Shown here one piece after another: positions 27,955-36,708 of a DNA stretch of 64,000 nt (position 1 is its first letter; each line of letters starts with the position of its first letter). The stretch spans positions 186,001 to 250,000 of the forward strand of contig WGLN01000011.1 of NCBI GenBank assembly GCA_016125555.1, in the 5' to 3' direction. The stretch is from Porphyrobacter sp. GTDB taxonomy: Bacteria; Pseudomonadota; Alphaproteobacteria; Sphingomonadales; Sphingomonadaceae. Position numbers and translations under genes: made by a program. Under the pieces are notes generated by a model. The model saw only the letters and a list, made by a program, of their open reading frames with translations. It ran no database searches and had not been told where the DNA came from.

Positions 27955-28607
27955 TGAGCGAGAACCAGACCTCCCCCGCCAGCAAGATCATCCGCAAGCT
28001 GGTGATCCCCGCGCTTGCCGGCGGCCTCGCCGGCTTCGCCGCAAGCTTCGCACTGATGCGCTTCATCGACAGCGAGGCCATCGGCGGCTTGAGCAAATCC
28101 GCGACCATCGCCGCGCTGGTCGGCGTGCTCTATGCCGTCATCGCGCTCGGCATATTGATCGGCACCGCCAGTCCGGCGCTGGGCGCACGCTTCCTCAATG
28201 TCGAGGACGCCGACGAGCTGCGCGAGCAGAGGCGGGTGCTGACCTGGTCGGGCGTGGCCATGGTGCTGTGGGGCGCGGCGCTCCTCGCGCTGGCGCTCGC
28301 CGCGCCCGAAGGCCCGCTGCCCGCGCCTGCCGCGTTGGCGGTCGGCGCAGGCGGACTGGTCCTGGGCACGCTGATCTCGATCAGGGTCTATCGCGCCAGC
28401 GACGAATTGATGCTCGCCGTCAACCTTGAAGCGGGCGCGCTCAGTTACGGGCTCGTCCTGCTGGTGGTCGGATTGTGGGCGATGCTCGCCCATCTCGGCT
28501 ATGCCGCCGGTCCGCGCCCGCTCGACCTGCTCACCGCCTTCTACGTCCTCGTGCTGGTGGCGAGCTTCATTGCAGTCGGACGGCGCGGGATGCTCTCGAT
28601 CCGCTGA
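27951..28607 (+). CDS. Six-helix integral membrane protein of unknown function
   Basis: 218 residues with about six predicted membrane helices (around residues 17-37, 49-71, 96-116, 126-145, 162-185 and 190-208) and short loops. No transport or catalytic motif was recognised. It starts in an ATGA overlap with the XRE regulator gene, so the two are made together and the membrane protein is the likely output of the operator at 27631-27679. The operon ends at the strong hairpin at 28629-28663. Confidence 0.82.
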   Translation: MMSENQTSPASKIIRKLVIPALAGGLAGFAASFALMRFIDSEAIGGLSKSATIAALVGVLYAVIALGILIGTASPALGARFLNVEDADELREQRRVLTWSGVAMVLWGAALLALALAAPEGPLPAPAALAVGAGGLVLGTLISIRVYRASDELMLAVNLEAGALSYGLVLLVVGLWAMLAHLGYAAGPRPLDLLTAFYVLVLVASFIAVGRRGMLSIR

Positions 28608-28628
28608 CGGGAGCGGCACCGGATACCG

Positions 28629-28663
28629 AAAGGGGGCGCCCGTCATCGACGGACGCCCCCTTT
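28629..28663. terminator. Bidirectional rho-independent terminator
   Basis: A 16-base arm (AAAGGGGGCGCCCGTC, 28629-28644), loop ATC, and a complementary arm (28648-28663) with one internal mismatch, ending in TTTCT. On either strand the hairpin is followed by a T-run, so it can stop both the rightward XRE operon and the leftward protease gene converging on it. Confidence 0.9.
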
Positions 28664-28681
28664 CTCTTGCGTAGCCTGCGA

Positions 28682-31600
28682 TCAGAAGCGGTAGGTCGCC
28701 GAGGCGCGGAATGCGCGGGCATCGGCCGAAGCGCGCCCGAAGGTGCTCTCGAAACCGATCCCGACCTGCACGGGGCCGCGTCCGATCTGGGCCGACACGC
28801 CGAGTTCGACCCAGTCGCTGTCCGCCTGATCGAGCAGGAAGTTCGCGTCCGCGCCGGTTCCCCGCGTGAAGTTCGCCGCGAGCAGCTGCGGCCCGTCCTC
28901 GAAATCGTGCACATACTGCGCCATCGCGTTGATCTGCACGACCTTTGTCTGGGTTTCGAAATCGAAGCCGGCGCGCGCCTGCTTGCTTTCGAAGGTCTCG
29001 CGCTGGACGACGAGCGCGAGATCGCCCCCGTCCTCGCTCACGCGGCCCAGATTGACGCTGGCGTAACGCGCCTCGACCCCGGGCGACAGCGTGGCCCCGC
29101 CGAGATCGAGATCGTAGGACAGGCCGAGCGAACCCGAGACCAGTAGATCGTCGGTCGAGGAGGTGAGGGTCTGGTCGGCACCGGGGAAGGTGACCGTGCG
29201 CTTGGTGTCGAAGCCCATGCTACCCATTGCCAGTTGACCGTCGAGCGTCCAGCCATTGGCCAGGCTGTGCCTCAGGTAGAGCGCAGCCGCATAGGTATCG
29301 CTTTCCACCTGCTGCCCGAGCGGCACGTCGGCATCGAGCGAGCTGAAATAGCCCGAGATCCCGACCATCGTGTTCTCGCCCGGATAGAACTCGAGCCCGC
29401 CGGCGAGGTAGAAGCCCGAGATCTCGGTGTTGCGGGCGATGAACTGCCCGGCAGCCTCGCTTCCGGCCGAGTAGCCGGGCAGCGAGTCCGAATCCCCGGT
29501 GATCGCGCCGGCAGCCACGAACATGGCGACGTTGTCCGGCAGACTCGTTTCGACCATTTCGGTCTCTTCCGCACCGCCCTGCAGTGCCATCGCGCCCGCA
29601 CCGATCGGCTGTCCGTAGGGCGAGAGCGCCGCCTGCGCGACGTTGAGCGGCGCGCCCTTGACCGCAATCCGGCCGCCGGCACGTGCGCGATCGGCCTCGC
29701 GCAGTCTACCGTCGTAGAAGTTCTGCAGCAGGTTGATGGTCTGACCCGCCATCGACCGGACCGCCTGCTCGTTCACCGGCGCAAGACCTTCGAAGGTGCT
29801 GCGGATGGTCGTCGCATCGGCGAAGTCGAGCGCATAGAGCCCTGCGAGGTCGCCGTTGCCGCGGTTCTGGTCGAACAGCTGGGCATAGGCCTTTTGCGCC
29901 GGATCGTTCGGATCGATCGCTGTGGCGTAGCTCGCTGCCGCGATCTCCATGAGGACGGCGTTCGCTTCGTAGCTGAAGGTCTGGCTGAGGATCGCCGAGA
30001 GGCTGGTCTCGGCGAAGGCCCCGCTCACCCCGCCGTCCGCGGTGAGGATGGTGTACTGGCGGCCGAGGCCGTTGACCTGCGCAAGCGCGCCGGGCCCGAT
30101 GCCGACGACGCCGCCGACGTTGGCTTCGCCGGTGACCGCGATGCGATCGGACGAGCCGTCAGCCGCAAGGTCGACGAGATAGGTGCTGCCCGAGGACATC
30201 ACGAGGTTGCCGTCGACAGTCAGCGTGCCGATCGTCCCCATCGTGCCGGGCGAGATAACCCCGGTGATGCTGGTGACGAAGGGCGCGGCAACGGTGCCGG
30301 TGCCCTCGAGCATCCCCGCGAACAGCGTGTAATCGCCGAATGTGCCCAGCCCGCCATCGACGTTCACCCGGCCGCCGAACTGATTGATGTCGATGAGCGA
30401 GGTCAGGTTCCCTGCCGAGGCGACGTTCAGCCCGGCAGCGCCGCGCACGGTCAGCCGGTCGACGGTCACCCCGCTCGACAGCGTGGTGGTGCCGTCCGCG
30501 CCGAGGGTCACGTCGTAGTAGCGCGGATCGATGTTGAGCGCGACGTCGCTGCTGACCAGCGGATCGATATTGTCGGGGACGAAGCCGGTCGCCCCCGGCA
30601 GGCCGTTGGCGAGGGTCGGGGCAGGCAGCCCGGCTTCCACGATCGCCGGATCGCCCGCGGTGGCCGCCGCCGCCGGTGCGCCCGACCCGCCAAGCGAGGC
30701 GGCAGCCGGAAGCGCGGAATCCCCGCCCGCGACGAGCGAGACGTTCACCTCACCGCGGCTGTTCACCACATTGCCCGCGGCCGCGGCGGGCGGGACATAA
30801 GTGTCTTCGAAAGCGCCCGTGGCAACGTCGACGCAGCCATCGCCCGGCTGTTCGAATTCGATGCAGACGCCGCCGAAATCGCCTTCGGTGCCGCCGAGCC
30901 CCAGCTCGGGCGTGGTCGGCAAGCCGTTCACCACCGCGCCGTTCGCATCGATGACCCGGTAGGCGGGATCGAGCAGCGTGACCCAGTGCTCGGGGTCTTC
31001 CCAGTCGCCGTTCCCGGCGATGGCGCCGACATAGCGATAGGGGTTGGCGGCAGCGATGAACTGCCAGTGGAGCGAGAGCGGCTGGTAGAAGCTGGTCGAG
31101 CCGAGCGAGCCCGAGCCTTGGCCGTTGAAGAAGCGCGAACCGCCCGAAAGCACGCCGATCACGAGATCCTCGTTCGACAGCGTGTTGCCGGCAGCGTCGA
31201 GGATCAGCGGGCCGCCCGAATCCCCGCCGGCGGTGATGCCTTCGTTGGGCAAGGCGTCGTCGCGGTGAACATTGATGTCCGGGAAAGCGCTGCGGTCCTG
31301 CGAATCGAAGTCGAGCTGGTAGAGGTTCTGCGGCAGTCCGCCGCTCGAGCCGAACAGCACCGCATTGCGATCGTCGAGCGACAGGAACCCGCCGAGCATG
31401 TTCTCGGCCGCGCGGCGACGGAAGTCGATTCCGTCCACCGCGCCCTGGACCGCATTGCCGGTACTGCCGTAGCCGACGATGTTGACGTGGTAGCCGGTGC
31501 CCAGCGCCGGGTCGATCGCCGCGGGGGCGGGCAGGGTGGTGAACAGCAGCGCCCAGGTCGGGATGCCCGCGGCGGGCGTGTCGAGGCTGGCGAGCGCGAC

Positions 31601-32059
31601 ATCGGCCTCAATGAAGCCCTGCGCCTGCGGGTTCTGCAGCGAAAGCGGATTGTAGAAGATGCGGTTCACGTTGAAGACCGCGGCGTCCGGATTGCTCGCG
31701 AAATTGCTCGCGAACCACGCCTGGAAGCCGGGCAGGGCGTTGACGTTGAACGACCACGCGGCCGGGATGTTCTGGTTGGGGTCGTCGTTGTTGTAGGCGA
31801 TGTCCGGCAGGTCGTTGACGCAGTGCGCGGCGAACAGCACCGTGCGCGGATTGATCAGCGTGCCCGAGCACACGAAACCGTCGGCGCGGTAGAACATGCC
31901 CACGCCGCGATAGGTGTCGTCGTTGTCGACGATGTCCCCGGAGGTGGTGGTCTCGTTCGGCACGACCGCCTGCGCCGGGACGGCGGTGGCGGCGAGCGCG
32001 AGGGCGAGCGAGGCCGATCCGGCCAGCAGGCCGCGACGGCGGGTTTCAGCGAATGTCAT
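28682..32059 (-). CDS. Autotransporter with N-terminal trypsin-like (S1) serine protease domain
   Basis: 1125-residue secreted protease. The signal region begins with Arg-rich ETRRRGLLAGSASLALALAA. The S1 protease domain spans about residues 35-340, with the triad visible as H79 (FAAHC), D153 (EADVALASL) and S281 (GGDSGGPL). A Gly/Ala-rich passenger with T5-type beta-helix-like repeats follows (~430-700). The C-terminal autotransporter barrel (~850-1125) ends in ATYRF with terminal Phe. Trypsin-type domains in autotransporters are less usual than S8 or S6 types. The nearby TamA/TamB pair is a plausible assembly helper. A bidirectional terminator follows the gene. Confidence 0.88.
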   Translation of the reverse strand: MTFAETRRRGLLAGSASLALALAATAVPAQAVVPNETTTSGDIVDNDDTYRGVGMFYRADGFVCSGTLINPRTVLFAAHCVNDLPDIAYNNDDPNQNIPAAWSFNVNALPGFQAWFASNFASNPDAAVFNVNRIFYNPLSLQNPQAQGFIEADVALASLDTPAAGIPTWALLFTTLPAPAAIDPALGTGYHVNIVGYGSTGNAVQGAVDGIDFRRRAAENMLGGFLSLDDRNAVLFGSSGGLPQNLYQLDFDSQDRSAFPDINVHRDDALPNEGITAGGDSGGPLILDAAGNTLSNEDLVIGVLSGGSRFFNGQGSGSLGSTSFYQPLSLHWQFIAAANPYRYVGAIAGNGDWEDPEHWVTLLDPAYRVIDANGAVVNGLPTTPELGLGGTEGDFGGVCIEFEQPGDGCVDVATGAFEDTYVPPAAAAGNVVNSRGEVNVSLVAGGDSALPAAASLGGSGAPAAAATAGDPAIVEAGLPAPTLANGLPGATGFVPDNIDPLVSSDVALNIDPRYYDVTLGADGTTTLSSGVTVDRLTVRGAAGLNVASAGNLTSLIDINQFGGRVNVDGGLGTFGDYTLFAGMLEGTGTVAAPFVTSITGVISPGTMGTIGTLTVDGNLVMSSGSTYLVDLAADGSSDRIAVTGEANVGGVVGIGPGALAQVNGLGRQYTILTADGGVSGAFAETSLSAILSQTFSYEANAVLMEIAAASYATAIDPNDPAQKAYAQLFDQNRGNGDLAGLYALDFADATTIRSTFEGLAPVNEQAVRSMAGQTINLLQNFYDGRLREADRARAGGRIAVKGAPLNVAQAALSPYGQPIGAGAMALQGGAEETEMVETSLPDNVAMFVAAGAITGDSDSLPGYSAGSEAAGQFIARNTEISGFYLAGGLEFYPGENTMVGISGYFSSLDADVPLGQQVESDTYAAALYLRHSLANGWTLDGQLAMGSMGFDTKRTVTFPGADQTLTSSTDDLLVSGSLGLSYDLDLGGATLSPGVEARYASVNLGRVSEDGGDLALVVQRETFESKQARAGFDFETQTKVVQINAMAQYVHDFEDGPQLLAANFTRGTGADANFLLDQADSDWVELGVSAQIGRGPVQVGIGFESTFGRASADARAFRASATYRF

Positions 32060-32190
32060 CTTGGACCCCTTGGTTCAGTCTTGGTCGCCTCTCCAGCGAC
32101 CGGATGAGGCAACCTATCGTCTGAGGTCCGAAGGACAATTCCAGACAAAGCAAGAGCTTCCAGAAAGTCGGTCGGCGTTGCCTCAATGCC

Positions 32191-33150
32191 TCACCGCAAG
32201 GCCAGGAAGGCGCTGTACGCAGCGTAGAGCGTCAGCAGCAGCGCGGCCTCGATGCGCGACAGGCGCCACCCGCTGCGCAGTTGCAGCAGCAGCAAGGCGG
32301 TCACCCCGAGCAGCACCCAGATGTCGATTCCCGCGATCTCGGCAGGCACGGCGATCGGGTGGATCACCGCGGTGGCGCCGAGGATGCCGCACAGGTTGTA
32401 GATATTCGAGCCCACGACATTGCCGAGCGCGACATCGCCATGCTTGCGGATCACCGCGATGACGCAGGCGATCAGCTCCGGCAGGCTGGTGCCGATCGCC
32501 ACCACGGTGAGGCCGATCACGCTTTCCGATACACCCGCCGCCGCGGCGAGCACGCTGGCTCCATCGACCAGCAGCCGCGCGCCGAAAATCGCTGCGGCAA
32601 GCCCCGCGATCACCAGCGCGCCCAGCACGACGGGTCCGGTATCGGGCGGCACCGGGCGGTCGGCGGCCTCGGCCTCGCGGCGGGCGCATTCGGGATCGTG
32701 CGCAGCGCTTTCGGACTTGTAGGCCCACCAGACATAGCCCCCCAGCGCCGCGAGCAGCACGAGGCCGGGAAGAAGGCCGATCACCCCGAGCAGCACCGCT
32801 CCCGTGGCAAGAAGCGCTGCCCCGCCCATTGCCAGCGAATCCCGCGCAAAGGAGGCCGGGTTGACCGCGATCGGCGCGATCAGCCCCGCCACGCCGAGAA
32901 TCAGCAGCGAATTGGCGATGTTCGAGCCCACCACATTGCCCAGCGCGATCCCCGGCGATCCGGCGACCGCCGCCTGCACGCTGGTGGCGAGTTCGGGCAT
33001 CGACGTGCCGAAGCCGACGATGGTGAGGCCCGCCAGCAAGGGCGAGATGCCGAGCCGGGCGGCGAGGCCGACCGCGCCGCGCACCAGTAGTTCGCCGCCC
33101 AGCGCAAGCAGGACGAGGCCCCCGGCCACCAGCAGGATCGCGTCGTTCAC
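32191..33150 (-). CDS. Calcium/sodium antiporter (YrbG-like, CaCA superfamily)
   Basis: Inner-membrane cation exchanger of 319 residues with about ten helices in two homologous halves. Each half carries the alpha-repeat ion-binding motif: GFGTSMPELATSV with GNVVGSNIANSL in the first, AIGTSLPELIACV with GNVVGSNIYNLCG in the second. The charged central loop (PECARREAEAADRP region) is short. The cation is inferred from the family. It is a single gene lying upstream of the protease gene in the same direction, separated by 131 bases in which nothing further was recognised. Confidence 0.92.
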   Translation of the reverse strand: MNDAILLVAGGLVLLALGGELLVRGAVGLAARLGISPLLAGLTIVGFGTSMPELATSVQAAVAGSPGIALGNVVGSNIANSLLILGVAGLIAPIAVNPASFARDSLAMGGAALLATGAVLLGVIGLLPGLVLLAALGGYVWWAYKSESAAHDPECARREAEAADRPVPPDTGPVVLGALVIAGLAAAIFGARLLVDGASVLAAAAGVSESVIGLTVVAIGTSLPELIACVIAVIRKHGDVALGNVVGSNIYNLCGILGATAVIHPIAVPAEIAGIDIWVLLGVTALLLLQLRSGWRLSRIEAALLLTLYAAYSAFLALR

Positions 33151-33222
33151 ATGGTTCTCCGAAAGCCCTCGGGCCGTGTTCTAGCCGGTCGCGCGCCCGG
33201 CGGAAAGCACCGCGCAAAAGGA

Positions 33223-33250
33223 AAGGCCGCCCGGTCTCCCGGGCGGCCTT
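33223..33250 (-). terminator. Rho-independent terminator of the glnB-glnA unit
   Basis: AAGGCCGCCCGG (33223-33234), loop TCTC, CCGGGCGGCCTT (33239-33250): a perfect 12-bp stem 24 bases past the glnA stop. On the minus strand it is followed by TTTCCTTTTG, a broken T-run. Confidence 0.85.
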
Positions 33251-33273
33251 CCGCTGGTCGCATGTCTTGGCAA

Positions 33274-34683
33274 TTACATCGAGTAATACATGTCGAACTC
33301 GGCCGGGCAGGGGGTGGTCTCGGTGCGGATCACCTCTTCCCACTTGAGCTCGCAATACGCCTCGATCTGGTCCTTGGTGAACACGTCGCCCTTGAGCAGG
33401 AACTCGTGATCGGCGGCCAGCGAGTCCAGCGCCTCGCGCAAGCTGCCGCACACGGTCGGCACTTCGGCGAGCTCGGCCGGGGGCAGGTCGTAGAGGTTCT
33501 TGTCCATTGCCTCGCCCGGGTGGATCTTGTTCTCGATCCCGTCGAGACCCGCCATCAGCAGGGCCGAATAGGCGAGGTAGGGGTTGGCCATCGCATCGGG
33601 GAAGCGGAACTCGACGCGCTTGGCCTTGTCGCCCGCACCGTAAGGAATGCGGCACGAGGCCGAGCGGTTGCGGGCGGAATAGGCCAGCAGCACCGGCGCC
33701 TCGAAGCCCGGCACCAGCCGCTTGTAGCTGTTGGTGGTCGGGTTGGTGAAGGCGTTCAGCGCCTTGGCGTGCTTGATGACCCCGCCGATGTAATAGAGGC
33801 AGGTTTCCGACAGGCCGGCATATTCGTTGCCCGCGAACATCGGCTTGCCGTCCTTCCAGATCGACATGTGAGTGTGCATCCCCGAGCCGTTATCGGCCTT
33901 GATCGGCTTGGGCATGAAGGTCGCGGTCTTGCCATAGGCGTGGGCGACCTGGTGCACGACGTACTTGTAGATCTGCATCCGGTCGGCGGTCTGCACCAGC
34001 GTGCCGAAGGTCAGGCCCAGTTCGTGCTGGGCGGCGGCGACCTCGTGGTGGTGCTTGTCGCAGGGCAGGCCCATTTCGAGCATGGTGGCGACCATCTCGG
34101 CGCGGATGTCGACCGCCGAATCGACCGGCGCGACGGGGAAATAGCCGCCCTTGGCGCGCGGGCGGTGGCCCATGTTGCCGGCGTCATATTCCTTGCCGGT
34201 GTTGGTCGGCAGTTCGATGTCGTCGATCGCGAAGCCCGAGCCGGCATAGCCGTCCTCGAAGCGCACGTCGTCGAACATGAAGAACTCGGCTTCCGGGCCG
34301 ACATAGACGGTGTCGCCGATGCCGGTGGACTTCAGATAGGCCTCGGCGCGCTTGGCGGTGGTGCGCGGGTCGCGGGCATACCAGTCGCCGGTCGAAGGCT
34401 CGACGATGTCGCAGTTGATGATCAGCATCGGCGAGGCGCTGAACGGGTCGATCCAGGTTTCCGACAGGTCGGGCTTCAGGATCATGTCGCTTTCGTTGAT
34501 GACCTTCCAGCCGGCGATCGACGAACCGTCGAACATCAGGCCGTCTTCGAGCGCATCCTCGTCCATGACGCCTGCGACCATGGTGAGGTGCTGCCACTTG
34601 CCCTTGGGGTCGGTGAAGCGCAGGTCCACCCACTCGATTTCCTCGTCCTTGATGAGCTTGAGGACGTCTTTCGCTTTCGACAT
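33274..34683 (-). CDS. glnA: Glutamine synthetase type I
   Basis: Makes glutamine from glutamate, ammonia and ATP; a dodecameric cytosolic enzyme central to nitrogen assimilation. The 469 residues match GSI. Motifs include FDGSSIAGW, the ATP-binding [27 protein letters not shown] and the adenylylation-site region [10 protein letters not shown] near residue 398. The ATG at 34683 is preceded by GGAGGC ten bases upstream. It follows glnB by 82 bases, so it is probably expressed from the sigma-54 promoter before glnB and is further controlled by GlnE-type adenylylation. Confidence 0.97.
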   Translation of the reverse strand: MSKAKDVLKLIKDEEIEWVDLRFTDPKGKWQHLTMVAGVMDEDALEDGLMFDGSSIAGWKVINESDMILKPDLSETWIDPFSASPMLIINCDIVEPSTGDWYARDPRTTAKRAEAYLKSTGIGDTVYVGPEAEFFMFDDVRFEDGYAGSGFAIDDIELPTNTGKEYDAGNMGHRPRAKGGYFPVAPVDSAVDIRAEMVATMLEMGLPCDKHHHEVAAAQHELGLTFGTLVQTADRMQIYKYVVHQVAHAYGKTATFMPKPIKADNGSGMHTHMSIWKDGKPMFAGNEYAGLSETCLYYIGGVIKHAKALNAFTNPTTNSYKRLVPGFEAPVLLAYSARNRSASCRIPYGAGDKAKRVEFRFPDAMANPYLAYSALLMAGLDGIENKIHPGEAMDKNLYDLPPAELAEVPTVCGSLREALDSLAADHEFLLKGDVFTKDQIEAYCELKWEEVIRTETTPCPAEFDMYYSM

Positions 34684-34765
34684 TTTCGTATTGCCTCCGG
34701 GTAGTGTCAGGGCCGGCCCGCCATAAGATGATGTCGAAGGGCGGCGGGCAGGAACGGGTGGGAAA

Positions 34766-35278
<513 letters not shown>

Positions 35279-35324
35279 CAGCGGATGGACGGGCATTGCC
35301 TACATTTTAGGCAGCGCGTGCCGT

Positions 35325-36251
35325 TCAGAGCCGCAGCCCAGTGGTCTCGGGCAGACCGCACATGATGTTGAGGTTCTGGATCGCGGCTCCCGAAGCGCCC
35401 TTGCCGAGATTGTCGAGCACCGCCACCAGCCGCGCGTGCCGCCCGTGGCGGTCCCCGACGACGTGAAGGGCCATGCCGTCCCACGGCGCGGCCGACCTCT
35501 CGAGCAGCAATTCGGCCGGGCCCGGTGCCGGTGCGACGGTCACCACCGGCGAATCCGCATGGAAGCGGGAGAGCGCCTCGTGCAGCGCGTCGGCCGCCGG
35601 ACCGCCCGGCATCGCACCGAGATGCAGCGGCACCTCGACCACCATGCCGCGATAGGCCGGGACCACCGCGGGCGCGAAGATCACCTCGTGGACGAGGCCG
35701 GCGTGCCGCTGCATCTCGGGGCGGTGTTTGTGCGCCATGTCGTAGCCATAGGCGCGGTAGGCGGGCGCACCCTCGGCCTCGAAGCGCGCGATCAGCGCAT
35801 TGCCCCCGCCCGAATAGCCGCTCACCGCGTTGACGGTGTAGGGCCAGTCGGCGGGCAGCAGCCGGGCGCGCACCAGCGGCGCGACCAGCGCGAGGAAGCC
35901 GGTGGGATAACAGCCTGGATTGCTCACCAGTTGTGCATTGGCAATTCGCTCGTGCCCGATCAGCTCGGGAAAACCGTAGGTCCAGCCCTCGGCCACGCGG
36001 TGCGCGCTGGAGGCATCGATAATGCGGGCGCCGGAGCCTTCGGCCAGCTTCACCGCCTCTTTCGCCGCCTCGTCCGGCAGGCACAGGATCGCGATGTCGG
36101 CGGCGTGGAGTGCGTCGCGCCGGGCGCTCTCGTCCTTGCGCTGGGCATCGTCGAGGACGATCAGCTCGAACTCGCTGCGCCCCTGCAGGCGTTCGCGGAT
36201 TTCGAGGCCGGTGGTGCCCGCCGCACCGTCGATGAACAGGCGGATCGCCAC
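35325..36251 (-). CDS. argC: N-acetyl-gamma-glutamyl-phosphate reductase (short, type 2)
   Basis: NADPH-dependent reductase of arginine biosynthesis. The 308 residues correspond to the shorter ArgC class. The Rossmann start is IRLFIDGAAGTTGLEI and the catalytic cysteine is in VSNPGCYPTGFLALV; GYSGGGNALI is also conserved. The start is GTG at 36251, four bases after the stop of the SH3-domain gene, so the two are coexpressed. It ends 220 bases before glnB on the same strand. Confidence 0.94.
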   Translation of the reverse strand: MAIRLFIDGAAGTTGLEIRERLQGRSEFELIVLDDAQRKDESARRDALHAADIAILCLPDEAAKEAVKLAEGSGARIIDASSAHRVAEGWTYGFPELIGHERIANAQLVSNPGCYPTGFLALVAPLVRARLLPADWPYTVNAVSGYSGGGNALIARFEAEGAPAYRAYGYDMAHKHRPEMQRHAGLVHEVIFAPAVVPAYRGMVVEVPLHLGAMPGGPAADALHEALSRFHADSPVVTVAPAPGPAELLLERSAAPWDGMALHVVGDRHGRHARLVAVLDNLGKGASGAAIQNLNIMCGLPETTGLRL

Positions 36252-36255
36252 CGCG

Positions 36256-36618
36256 TCAGGCGCTCGTCGGAGCGAGATCGCTCGCCCGGCACCAGCCGCT
36301 CGGCCCCTGAGGCCCGGGGCAGCCCCACACCCAGTCGCCCGCAATGTCGAGCAGCTCGAAGCGGCTGCCGGGCGCGAGGGTGGCGACGGTCTCGCTGTCC
36401 TCGCGCGGATTGAGCCGCAGCACTGCGGCAGCCGTTCCGACCATGCGCTCATGGGGGATCACATAATGCGCCGCGAGGTGGCTGCCAGCGAGCGCGATAT
36501 GCGCAAGGTCGCCGCGCAGCGGCAGCGTGCCGGGCGCGGGCTTTTCGACCGGACCGTTCAGACCCAGCACGCCCGCAGGCACCGCATATTCGATTGTCTC
36601 GCGCGTCGCGCCGCTCAT
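36256..36618 (-). CDS. SH3-domain-like protein, apparently lacking an NlpC/P60 domain
   Basis: 120 residues from ATG 36618. The C-terminal half looks like a bacterial SH3 domain (VATLAPGSRFELLDIAGDWV then WGCPGPQGPSGWCRASDLA). The N-terminal half resembles the leading segment of SH3-plus-NlpC/P60 wall peptidases that in related bacteria sit next to a leucyl aminopeptidase gene. Here the protein ends right after the SH3 domain and argC begins four bases later, so the catalytic domain is absent. No signal peptide is apparent. The function cannot be assigned with confidence. Confidence 0.75.
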   Translation of the reverse strand: MSGATRETIEYAVPAGVLGLNGPVEKPAPGTLPLRGDLAHIALAGSHLAAHYVIPHERMVGTAAAVLRLNPREDSETVATLAPGSRFELLDIAGDWVWGCPGPQGPSGWCRASDLAPTSA

Positions 36619-36708
36619 CTGCGTTCCGTCAACTCTCGTGGTCCGCCCGCGCTCTCCCCTCGCGCGGCGTGGCAGGCCCGTTAGCGGCAAGCGGAGCGCG
36701 GGGCAAGC

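Noticed and set aside
29234..32107. 957-codon open frame antisense to the autotransporter protease
   Set aside because: The real gene on the minus strand has a complete protease triad and barrel. The antisense translation is low-complexity and matches no domain.
33151..34704. 517-codon frame antisense to glnA
   Set aside because: Glutamine synthetase is certain on the minus strand. This is a codon-bias shadow.
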